Below, in pieces: positions 57,223 through 64,000 of a DNA stretch of 64,000 nucleotides; positions within the stretch are counted from its first letter, which is position 1, and each line of letters begins with the position of its first letter. The position numbers and the translations under genes are program-made. Source of the DNA: Janthinobacterium sp. TB1-E2. GTDB lineage: Bacteria; Pseudomonadota; Gammaproteobacteria; Burkholderiales; Burkholderiaceae_D. Below the pieces are notes generated by a model. The model was not told the DNA's origin. It saw nothing but the letters and a program-made list of their open reading frames with translations, and searched no databases. The DNA lies in NCBI RefSeq assembly GCF_036885605.1, contig NZ_CP142523.1, positions 434,001 through 498,000 on the forward strand. Reading direction: 5' to 3'.

Positions 57223-58935
57223 TTAATGCCCGCCATGCCCCTTCTTCGCCGTCTCAAAACTTTGCAGCACGTGCTCGGCCATGCCATTGGCCAGCTCGTG
57301 CTCGCCAATGAAGACTTTGCCCGCGTTTTCCGCGCGCAGCAATTCCGCCTCTTCTTCGCTGTGCGTGCGCACCACCGTCAGGATGGCGGGGTTCAGCGCG
57401 CGCGCCGTCTCGATCATGGCGCGCACGTGGAAGGTGTCCGGCGTGGCGATGACGAGCATGGTGGCGTGCGTGATGTGCGCCTGGATCAGCACGGCCGGTT
57501 CGCCCGCATTGCCGGCCACGGCCGGAATGCCCTGCTTGCGCAGCTGGTCGACGATTTCGCGGTTTTCCTCGGCCACGACAAAGTGGATGCCCCGCTCCAT
57601 CAGGGCGGCGGCGATGCGCCGGCCCACGCGGCCATAGCCGACGAGCACGATCTGGCCCGACAGTTTTTCCTGCGGCACCGTCATCGGCAGCTCGGCCAGC
57701 GGGTCGGTCGTGCGTTCGAACTTGCGCGCGAAATCGCTGTTGTTCATCACGCGCAGCAGCGGCTTGGCCATGCTGAAGACGAGCGGGTTGAGGGCGATCG
57801 ACAGGATGGCGCCGGCCAGGATCAGGCTTTGGCCTTCCTGCGGCATCAGGCCCAGGGACAGGCCCAGCGCGGCCAGGATGAACGAGAACTCGCCGATCTG
57901 CGCCAGGCTGGCCGAGACGATGATGGCCGTCTTTGGCGGATAGCGCAGCGCCATCACGAGCAAAAAGGCGGCGATCGACTTGCCGAAGATAATGATGGCG
58001 CACACGGCCAGCACTTGCAGGGGCTTGTCGATGAGGATGTTCGGCTCGAACAGCATGCCGACGGAAACGAAGAACAGCACGGCGAACGCGTCGCGCAGGG
58101 GCAGGGACTCTTCCGCGGCGCGGTGACTGAGTTCGGACTCGCGCAGCACCATGCCGGCGAAGAAGGCGCCCAGCGCGAATGACACGCCGAACAGCTTGGT
58201 CGAAGCGTAGGCGATGCCGACGGCGGCGGCGATCACGCACAGGGTAAACAGCTCACGCGAGCCGGTGCGCGCCACTTGCCACAAAATCCACGGGAACAGC
58301 TTGCGGCCGACGACCAGCATGAAGATGATGAAACCGGCCACTTGGCCCAGGGTCACGGCCAGGGTCTGCCACAGGCTGACGGATTCGGCGCCAGGAGCGA
58401 CCTTGCCGCCCAGCGCGCCGGCAAACGCCGGCAGCAGCACCAGCACCAGCACGGTGACGAGGTCTTCCACCACCAGCCAGCCGACGGCGATGCGGCCATT
58501 GAGCGAGTCGAGGATGCCCCGCTCTTCCAGCGCGCGCAGCAGCACCACGGTACTGGCCACGGACAGGGCCAGGCCGAAGATCAGCCCGCCACCGAGGGTC
58601 CAGCCCCACCAGTGGGCCAGGCCCATGCCCATCGCCGTGGCGACGCCGATCTGCAGGATGGCGCCGGGCAGCGCGATCTTGCGCACGTCCCATAAATCTT
58701 CGATGGAAAAGTGCAGGCCGACACCGAACATCATCAGCATCACCCCGATTTCCGCCAATTGTCCCGCTATTTCCGCATCCGCCACAAAACCGGGCGTGGC
58801 CGGTCCGATGATGATGCCGGCGGCCAGATAGCCGACCAGTGCCGGCAGTTTCAGGCGCGCGGCGATGAAGCCGAAGATGAGGCCGAACCCGAGGGCGGCG
58901 GCGATGGTGGTGATCAGGCTGATGTCATGGGGCAT
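57223..58935 (-). CDS. ybaL: CPA2 family cation:proton antiporter (YbaL/KefB type)
   Basis: 570 residues. There are about 12 membrane helices, with LKLPALVGYLAAGIIIGP (about 28-45) and ALSVASTVVLLRALEERG, followed by a TrkA-N/RCK domain beginning VLVGYGRVGRRIAAAL (about 425) that binds a nucleotide. It exchanges K+ or Na+ for protons. The C-terminus (KKGHGGH) is His-rich. It is convergent with fadH. Confidence 0.88.
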   Translation of the reverse strand: MPHDISLITTIAAALGFGLIFGFIAARLKLPALVGYLAAGIIIGPATPGFVADAEIAGQLAEIGVMLMMFGVGLHFSIEDLWDVRKIALPGAILQIGVATAMGMGLAHWWGWTLGGGLIFGLALSVASTVVLLRALEERGILDSLNGRIAVGWLVVEDLVTVLVLVLLPAFAGALGGKVAPGAESVSLWQTLAVTLGQVAGFIIFMLVVGRKLFPWILWQVARTGSRELFTLCVIAAAVGIAYASTKLFGVSFALGAFFAGMVLRESELSHRAAEESLPLRDAFAVLFFVSVGMLFEPNILIDKPLQVLAVCAIIIFGKSIAAFLLVMALRYPPKTAIIVSASLAQIGEFSFILAALGLSLGLMPQEGQSLILAGAILSIALNPLVFSMAKPLLRVMNNSDFARKFERTTDPLAELPMTVPQEKLSGQIVLVGYGRVGRRIAAALMERGIHFVVAEENREIVDQLRKQGIPAVAGNAGEPAVLIQAHITHATMLVIATPDTFHVRAMIETARALNPAILTVVRTHSEEEAELLRAENAGKVFIGEHELANGMAEHVLQSFETAKKGHGGH

Positions 58936-59145
58936 GCGTGTGGGGTTCCTTATGGGGACGTGCGGGTAGAAAAAGATGTTGCTCAGCGACCAAGTATAAA
59001 CGCATCAAAGCCCCTGCCGGAAAATTTCCTGCGGCTTTATTGCAAAAAACCTGTGCTATATCTTCGTCCAGGTGGCCACGAACGCATGCCTATCCACCTT
59101 GAACATCGCCTAATTCAGGAGTCAGGCGATGTTACACCCATGCGC

Positions 59146-60267
59146 TCAGAGCTTGCGCACGACCACGCAGCCGATGGAATAGCCGGCGCCGAACGAGCAG
59201 ATGACGCCGGTGCTGCCTGCCGCCATGTCATCCTGATATTTATGGAAGGCGATGATGGAACCGGCCGACGAGGTGTTGGCGTAGGTGTCGAGGATCACGG
59301 GCGCCTCATTGGCTTGCGCGTCGCGGCCCAGGATCAGGCGCGCGATCAGCAGGTTCATGTTCAGGTTGGCCTGGTGCAGCCAGTAGCGGGAGACTTGCGC
59401 CACTTCCACGCCGGCCTTGGCCAAGGTCGCCTTGATCATCTCGGCCGCCATCGGGCATACTTCCTTGAAGACCTTGCGGCCTTGCTGGCGGAACAGTTTA
59501 TCGGCCTGGCCCACGCCGGACTCGTCAAAACGGTTGAGGAAGCCGAAATTGTTGCGGATGGCATTCGAGAAACGCGTTTTGAGTTCCGTGCCGATGATCT
59601 CGAACTGGTGCTGGGACACGGCCGTGTCTTTCGCTTCGACGATGATGGCGGTGCAGGCGTCGCCGAAAATGAAATGGCTGTCGCGGTCGCGCCAGTTCAG
59701 GTGGCCGCTGGTGATTTCGGGATTCAGGACCAGCACGGCGCGCGCCTGGCCGCTTTGCACGGCTGCCACGGCTTGCTGGATGCCGAAGGTGGCCGACGAG
59801 CACGCCACGTTCATGTCAAAACCATAACCATCGATGCCCAGCGCATCCTGCACTTCCACGGCCATGGCCGGGTAGGCGCGCTGCATGTTGCTGCAAGCGA
59901 CCAGCACCATGTCGATATCGGCTGGCGTGCGGCTGGCGCGCGCCAGCGCGTCGCGCGCGGCGGCGACCGCCATTTCCGCCTGCAGGGACAGTTCGTCATC
60001 GCCCCGTTCCGGGATGCGCGAGACCATGCGCGCCGGATCGAGGATGCCTTCCTTTTCCATCACGAAGCGCGACTTGATGCCGGACGCCTTTTCGATGAAG
60101 GCCACGCTCGACAGGTCCAGCGCCGTCACCGTGCCTGCGGCGATCGCGTCGGCGTTGTCGGCATTGAACTTTTCCGCGTAGGCATTGAAGCAGGTGACCA
60201 GCTCTTCGTTGGAGATCGAAAATGGCGGCGTGTACAGTCCGGTACCGCTGATGACGACTTGTTTCAT
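59146..60267 (-). CDS. Beta-ketoacyl-ACP synthase III-like protein
   Basis: 373 residues from the ATG at 60267; longer than classical FabH (about 317). The catalytic triad of KAS III is visible: C156 in NVACSSAT, His in WLHQANLNMN and Asn in DTYANTSSAGS. The extra N-terminal segment (ISNEELVTCFNAYAEKFN) and the overall sequence resemble the Pseudomonas PA3286-type enzyme (from memory), which uses medium-chain acyl-CoA from beta-oxidation rather than acetyl-CoA. It condenses an acyl-CoA with malonyl-ACP. Confidence 0.88.
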   Translation of the reverse strand: MKQVVISGTGLYTPPFSISNEELVTCFNAYAEKFNADNADAIAAGTVTALDLSSVAFIEKASGIKSRFVMEKEGILDPARMVSRIPERGDDELSLQAEMAVAAARDALARASRTPADIDMVLVACSNMQRAYPAMAVEVQDALGIDGYGFDMNVACSSATFGIQQAVAAVQSGQARAVLVLNPEITSGHLNWRDRDSHFIFGDACTAIIVEAKDTAVSQHQFEIIGTELKTRFSNAIRNNFGFLNRFDESGVGQADKLFRQQGRKVFKEVCPMAAEMIKATLAKAGVEVAQVSRYWLHQANLNMNLLIARLILGRDAQANEAPVILDTYANTSSAGSIIAFHKYQDDMAAGSTGVICSFGAGYSIGCVVVRKL

Positions 60268-60430
60268 GGTTAAACTTTCAAATTTGGCAATCGACGTGGC
60301 GCCGATAAGTGAAGCAAATTTTACACAAACAGGCTCGACTGTAGAGAGTTTCGTGTTGCGGGGCAGGGCGATGTGTGGCGGAAGATTGATTTTTGTCGCG
60401 TGGAGCGGTGCTGGGGGTATTGCGTGTGAT

Positions 60431-60457
60431 GGGGTCAGACCCGCCGGGTCTGACCCC
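60431..60457. repeat. Perfect palindrome GGGGTCAGACCC-GCC-GGGTCTGACCCC
   Basis: A 12-bp perfect stem with a three-base loop (60443-60445). It sits 8 bp beyond the stop of the S41 protease gene (minus) and has no following T run. Similar GGGTCTGACCCC palindromes are scattered in many betaproteobacterial genomes (recalled, not searched). It is a terminator or repeat element. Confidence 0.75.
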
Positions 60458-60464
60458 AAACTGC

Positions 60465-61907
60465 TTACTTCTTCTGCTCTTTCTTGACGTCGGCCTGCAC
60501 CACCACCGGTTCGGTCTTGGCCAGTTGCACCGGCAAGCCCTTCAGGTGATTGAGCGCCTGGTGCAACTGGAAATCGTCCTTGCTGCCAAATTCCAGCGGC
60601 TTGCGGGTCTTTTCCAGGGCGATGATGCGCAATTGCTCTTCCATCTCGTCGTTGACGGGGGCGGCCTTGGTGCTTTCCTTGTCGCGGTCGTTGCTCAGGT
60701 GCTTGGTCAGGTCCGCTTCGCGGATGCGCAAGCCGTTCAAGCCGTCGCCATCCGCATTTTCATCGACCAGCAGGTCGGGCACGATACCTTTGGCCTGGAT
60801 CGAGCGGCCGTTCGGCGTGTAGTAGCGGGCCGTCGTCAGCTTGACGGCCGTGTCGGCTGTCAGCTGGCGGATGGTTTGCACGGAACCCTTGCCGAAGGTT
60901 TGCGTGCCGATGATGGTGGCGCGCTTGTAATCCTGCAGGGCGCCGGCGACGATTTCCGAGGCCGAGGCCGACCCCGTGTTGACGAGCACCACCAGCGGTA
61001 CTTTCTTGATGGCGGCCGGTAATTTCGCCAGCGCGTCGCCTTCCGAGCGGAAAGTATAGTATTCGGCGCGGCCGTAGAACACCTGTTTCGAGTCCGGCAG
61101 CTGGCCGTTGGTCGAGACGATGGCCGCGTCCTTCGGCAGGAAGGCGGCCGAGACGCCGATGGCGCCCTGCAGCACGCCGCCCGGATCGTTGCGCAGGTCG
61201 AGCACCATGCCCTTGATGTTCGGATCTTGTTGATATAGCGCCGTGATCTGCGCGGCCATGTCGTCGACGGTTGGTTCCTGGAATTGCGACACGCGCAGCC
61301 AGGCGTAGCCCGGCTCGACCATCTTCGCCTTCACGCTTTTTTGATGGATTTCCTCGCGCGTGATGGTGAAGGCCAGCGGCTGCGCTTCATCCTTGCGGGC
61401 AATGGTCAGCGACACCTTGGTGCCCGGTTCGCCGCGCATGCGCTTGACGTTGTCGTCGAGGCTGACGCCTTTCACGGGCTGGCCATCGAGGCGGGTGATC
61501 AGGTCGCCGGCCTTGATGCCGGCGCGGTAGGCGGGCGAATCCTCGATGGGCGAGACGATCTTGATGTAGCCGTCTTCGCTGAGGCCAATTTCAATGCCCA
61601 GGCCGACGAACTTGCCTTCGGAGCCTTCGCGCAGCTCGGCGTAGGCTTTCTTGTCCAGGTAGGCGGAATGGGGGTCGAGCGAGGCAACCATGCCGGAAAT
61701 GGCGTCTTCCAGCAGTTTCTTGTCTTCGACGGGCTCGACGTAATCGGACTTGATCAGGCCAAACACGTCGGCCAGCTGTCGCAGCTCTTCCAGCGGCAGG
61801 GGCGGCTCGACGGTCTTTTGCGCCATGGCGGAAAATTGCAGCGACACGGCGACGCCGGCCACCACGCCCAGGCCGATCAAGCCGGTATTTTTGAGTTTGC
61901 CCATCAT
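60465..61907 (-). CDS. Carboxyl-terminal processing protease (S41, CtpA type)
   Basis: 480 residues; Met2 at 61904 is about equally likely as start, since AAAGGTG lies just upstream. An N-terminal signal/anchor (LIGLGVVAGVAVSLQFSAMA) is followed by an S41 N-terminal region, a PDZ domain (VGLGIEIGLSEDGYIKIVSP) and the catalytic core with Ser in GSASASEIVAGAL and Lys in TFGKGSVQTIR. It cleaves envelope proteins near their C-termini in the periplasm. The last 35 residues are charged and Lys-rich. Confidence 0.93.
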   Translation of the reverse strand: MMGKLKNTGLIGLGVVAGVAVSLQFSAMAQKTVEPPLPLEELRQLADVFGLIKSDYVEPVEDKKLLEDAISGMVASLDPHSAYLDKKAYAELREGSEGKFVGLGIEIGLSEDGYIKIVSPIEDSPAYRAGIKAGDLITRLDGQPVKGVSLDDNVKRMRGEPGTKVSLTIARKDEAQPLAFTITREEIHQKSVKAKMVEPGYAWLRVSQFQEPTVDDMAAQITALYQQDPNIKGMVLDLRNDPGGVLQGAIGVSAAFLPKDAAIVSTNGQLPDSKQVFYGRAEYYTFRSEGDALAKLPAAIKKVPLVVLVNTGSASASEIVAGALQDYKRATIIGTQTFGKGSVQTIRQLTADTAVKLTTARYYTPNGRSIQAKGIVPDLLVDENADGDGLNGLRIREADLTKHLSNDRDKESTKAAPVNDEMEEQLRIIALEKTRKPLEFGSKDDFQLHQALNHLKGLPVQLAKTEPVVVQADVKKEQKK

Positions 61908-62274
61908 TGCACCTTTGCAGCTAGCGTGTCTTGCACAAGCGCCAGTCCCCGTGGAGCGGCGCTTTGTTGAAAGTATAGACCTGAATCTCTGCCGGCGTGG
62001 GCCGGCCGTAGAAAAAGCGTGCCTGGGTCCAGTCTACGCGCGAAAACGGGGCTGCCAGCTTGCCATATGTTGCGGTTTTGTATGCGATGTATAGGGAGTC
62101 TTGAGGGGAGTAAGCATTTGTAAGAGTCGAAAAAAAGCGTGTGCGGCGGCCCTATAGTGGACTCGCATTCTCGACCCGAAGTGGTTTTGCCTGCGTCCGC
62201 GGACGCAGGCTTTTTTTTATCCGCGGGCTCCGGCTCATTTAGACTGGAGCTTCTTTCTTCCCAGCAGATAAAAA
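61908..62274. other. Intergenic region, 367 bp: promoter of the protease gene and an orphan terminator
   Basis: It separates the S41 gene (minus, starts at 61907) from the small protein gene at 62275 (plus). It holds a GCCGGC-GTGG-GCCGGC hairpin at 61991-62006 and the strong terminator at 62189-62218. No convincing protein-coding frame is seen; a 160-codon minus frame across it looks like a shadow. Confidence 0.6.
62189..62218 (+). terminator. Strong orphan Rho-independent terminator
   Basis: GCCTGCGTC / GACGCAGGC with a CGCG loop (62198-62201) and an eight-T run (62211-62218). No plus-strand gene precedes it: upstream is the divergent protease gene. TATAGT at 62153-62158 could be a -10 box for a transcript of about 50-55 nt ending here, though no good -35 is seen. 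It may end a small RNA or act as an attenuator for the gene at 62275. Confidence 0.85.
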
Positions 62275-62496
62275 ATGTTAACTGATTTGCAGGCACGTGT
62301 CTCGCTCGAAGCGCTGATTGAAAAGTATCTGAGGGGGCGGGATCCTGATGCCGGCCTGCTGATCGACATCGTTCAGGATCCGTCACGGCAAGTGCCGATT
62401 AGAGGTGTGCTCGAAGCTATCGGTCAGTTCAACAACACGCAGTTCACGCAACAGGAACTGACGCTGATCGACGACCTGCTTTATCTGTATGGATAA
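62275..62496 (+). CDS. Small unrecognised protein (73 aa)
   Basis: The ATG at 62275 is about 55 bp after the strong terminator. The sequence MLTDLQARVSLEALIEKYLR with the C-terminal NTQFTQQELTLIDDLLYLYG is soluble and helical, without cysteines. No family is recognised. The base composition fits the coding pattern of its neighbours. It lies between a CtpA-type protease and an M13 peptidase. Confidence 0.6.
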   Translation: MLTDLQARVSLEALIEKYLRGRDPDAGLLIDIVQDPSRQVPIRGVLEAIGQFNNTQFTQQELTLIDDLLYLYG

Positions 62497-62670
62497 ACGC
62501 TGCATGCGCTGTTCCAGCCCACGCCATGCTCGCCGGACTGGACAATGAAAGCCCCTTGAGCTTGGCCGAACTGAGCGGCGCGTGCTACATTCCTGCAGCG
62601 CCTGGCGCGGCGGGCTATCCGCCCGCAGCTATCTGCCCGGTCTTTTTGACATGCCCCATAAGGACAATTC

Positions 62671-64000
62671 GTGAATCGCTATCTCTTGAGCAGTCTGACC
62701 CTGACCCTGTTGGCTGCGTTTGCCCATGCCGCCGAACCCGTATCCGCCGCTGCCGCTCCGACCGTGGCCTCAGGCGCCGCGCCTGCCGCCGCTGGCGTCG
62801 TTTCCGGCATCGATGTGCAGTACATCGACCCCGCCGTGCGCGTGCAGGACGATTTCTTCACCCATTTGAACGGCAAGTGGCTGGCGACGGCCGAGATCCC
62901 TGCCGACAAGTCGAGCTGGGGTTCGTTCGCCAAGCTGCGCGATGACACGACGCCGCAATTGCGCGGCATCATCGAATCGACGCAACAGGACAAAAACAAG
63001 AAGGCCGGTTCCGAAGCGCAGAAAATCAGCGACCTGTACGCCAGCTACATGGATGAAGCCAAGCTCGATGCGCTGGGCACGAAGCCGCTGGCCGGCGAAC
63101 TGAACCGCATCCGCTCGCTGCGCGACAAGAAAGGCGTGCCGGCCCTGATCGCCCACCTGAGCCAGACGGGCGTGTCGACTCCCTATGCCGTCTACGTGGG
63201 CCAGGATGCGCGTGCCTCGACGAAATATGCGGCATATGTCAGCCAAAGCGGCCTGGGTATGCCAGACCGCGATTACTACCTGGAAGCCAAGCAGGCTGGC
63301 GTCAAGGAAAAATACCAGGCGCACGTGGAAAAAATGCTGGCCATGGCCGGCGACAAGAACGCCGCGGCGCGCGCCAAGGCGGTTGTTGCGCTGGAAACGG
63401 CCCTGGCCGAAGTGCAATGGACCAAGGTCGAGAACCGCGACCCCGTCAAACGCTACAACAAGACCGACATCAATAAGCTGAACGACCTGACCCCGGGCTA
63501 CGACCTGAAGTCGGGCCTGGCCGCGCTCGGTATCGCCAACAAGGTCGATTACGTCATCGTCAACCAGCCAAGCTACCTGGCCGGCTACAACAAGGTGCTT
63601 GCGTCCGCCGACCTGGACACCGTGAAAGCGTATTTCGAATGGCAGTTGCTGCGCAGCTATGCCAGCTACCTGTCGAAAAACTTCGTCGATGAAAGCTTTG
63701 CCTTTTACGGCACGGTACTCAGCGGCGTGACGGAAAACCAGCCGCGCTGGAAGCGTGGCGTGGGCGCCGTCGAAGGCGTGCTGGGCGAAGCCGTCGGCAA
63801 ACTGTATGTCGCGCAATATTTCCCGGCAGAGCGCAAGGCGCACATGCAGGAACTGGTGAAAAACGTGCTGGCCGCCTACAAGGACAGCATCGATACCCTG
63901 GACTGGATGAGCCCGGAGACCAAGAAGGAAGCGCAAGCCAAGCTGGCCAAGTTCACGCCGAAGATCGCGTATCCGAACAAATGGCGCGATTATTCGAAGC
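62671..64000 (+). CDS. M13 family metallopeptidase (neprilysin/PepO type), 3' end outside window
   Basis: 443 residues are visible from a GTG at 62671, with AGGA eight bases upstream. The signal peptide (LLSSLTLTLLAAFAHA, cleavage before AEPVS) indicates export. The M13 N-terminal domain is evident: VQDDFFTHLNGKWLATAEIP, DKSSWGSFAKLRDD, GMPDRDYYLE, and KRYNKTDINKLNDLTPGYD. The zinc-binding HExxH lies beyond the window. It degrades peptides in the periplasm. Confidence 0.93.
   Translation, partial: MNRYLLSSLTLTLLAAFAHAAEPVSAAAAPTVASGAAPAAAGVVSGIDVQYIDPAVRVQDDFFTHLNGKWLATAEIPADKSSWGSFAKLRDDTTPQLRGIIESTQQDKNKKAGSEAQKISDLYASYMDEAKLDALGTKPLAGELNRIRSLRDKKGVPALIAHLSQTGVSTPYAVYVGQDARASTKYAAYVSQSGLGMPDRDYYLEAKQAGVKEKYQAHVEKMLAMAGDKNAAARAKAVVALETALAEVQWTKVENRDPVKRYNKTDINKLNDLTPGYDLKSGLAALGIANKVDYVIVNQPSYLAGYNKVLASADLDTVKAYFEWQLLRSYASYLSKNFVDESFAFYGTVLSGVTENQPRWKRGVGAVEGVLGEAVGKLYVAQYFPAERKAHMQELVKNVLAAYKDSIDTLDWMSPETKKEAQAKLAKFTPKIAYPNKWRDYSK

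Noticed and set aside
61904-62386. 160-codon minus frame across the intergenic region at 62 kb
   Set aside because: It overlaps the protease start, the strong terminator and the small gene at 62275; no motif or good ribosome-binding site.

Overview
The window looks like the chromosome of a betaproteobacterium of the family Oxalobacteraceae (Janthinobacterium / Massilia / Duganella type). The clues are GC-rich coding sequence, a hemA-prfA-dsbB-prmC block, a minC-minD-minE cluster, a phasin-phaA-phaB polyhydroxybutyrate (PHB) locus, a PEP-CTERM protein, and a proteobacterial gshA. This assignment is from gene content and recognition, not from a search. Almost all of the window is ordinary housekeeping and metabolic chromosome. 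I see no prophage, complete insertion sequence, CRISPR array, rRNA or tRNA gene.

Layout. 1-2379: end of a metallo-beta-lactamase-fold hydrolase, a nitronate monooxygenase, and convergent hpt. 2444-11256 (minus): a large operon with a fatty/aryl acyl-CoA ligase, all five parts of a branched-chain-amino-acid-type ABC importer (livG, livH, livM, binding protein, livF), a YjbR protein and a PaaK-like protein. A divergent Crp/Fnr-type regulator (11398) probably controls it; the operon is probably for uptake and CoA activation of an organic acid. 12101-19190: an unknown protein, aminopeptidase P, MgtC, DUF924, DUF2520, a diguanylate cyclase and an unknown protein. 19206-29664: exported small proteins, an outer-membrane barrel, ettA, rarD, kup, an FKBP lipoprotein, a Dph6-like PP-loop protein, elaA, a LysR regulator with a divergent DJ-1/PfpI protein, and ohr. 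29950-32743: a LytS/LytR-type two-component pair followed by a PEP-CTERM protein that sits between two copies of the regulator's 3' end. 32897-39730 (minus): acetylpolyamine-type deacetylase, gshA, prmC, dsbB, prfA, hemA. 39812-43038: orphan OmpR-type regulator, a DUF697-like protein and minCDE. 43257-46596: metE and divergent metR. 46726-49555: phasin, phaA, phaB. 49673-57165: an unknown exported protein, LysE and Lrp, proline iminopeptidase, DUF2721, fadH and others. 57223-64000: a CPA2 cation/proton antiporter, a KAS III-like synthase, a CtpA-type S41 protease, a small unknown protein and the start of an M13 peptidase.

Signals between genes are the most interesting part: a family of GTAG-headed palindromes whose stems covary between copies; a perfect FNR-type box placed for class II activation upstream of the phasin gene; a perfect MetR box between metE and metR; a 119-bp imperfect palindrome between phaA and phaB; the duplicated 3' end of the LytTR gene flanking the PEP-CTERM gene; and an orphan strong terminator near 62.2 kb that suggests an unannotated small transcript.
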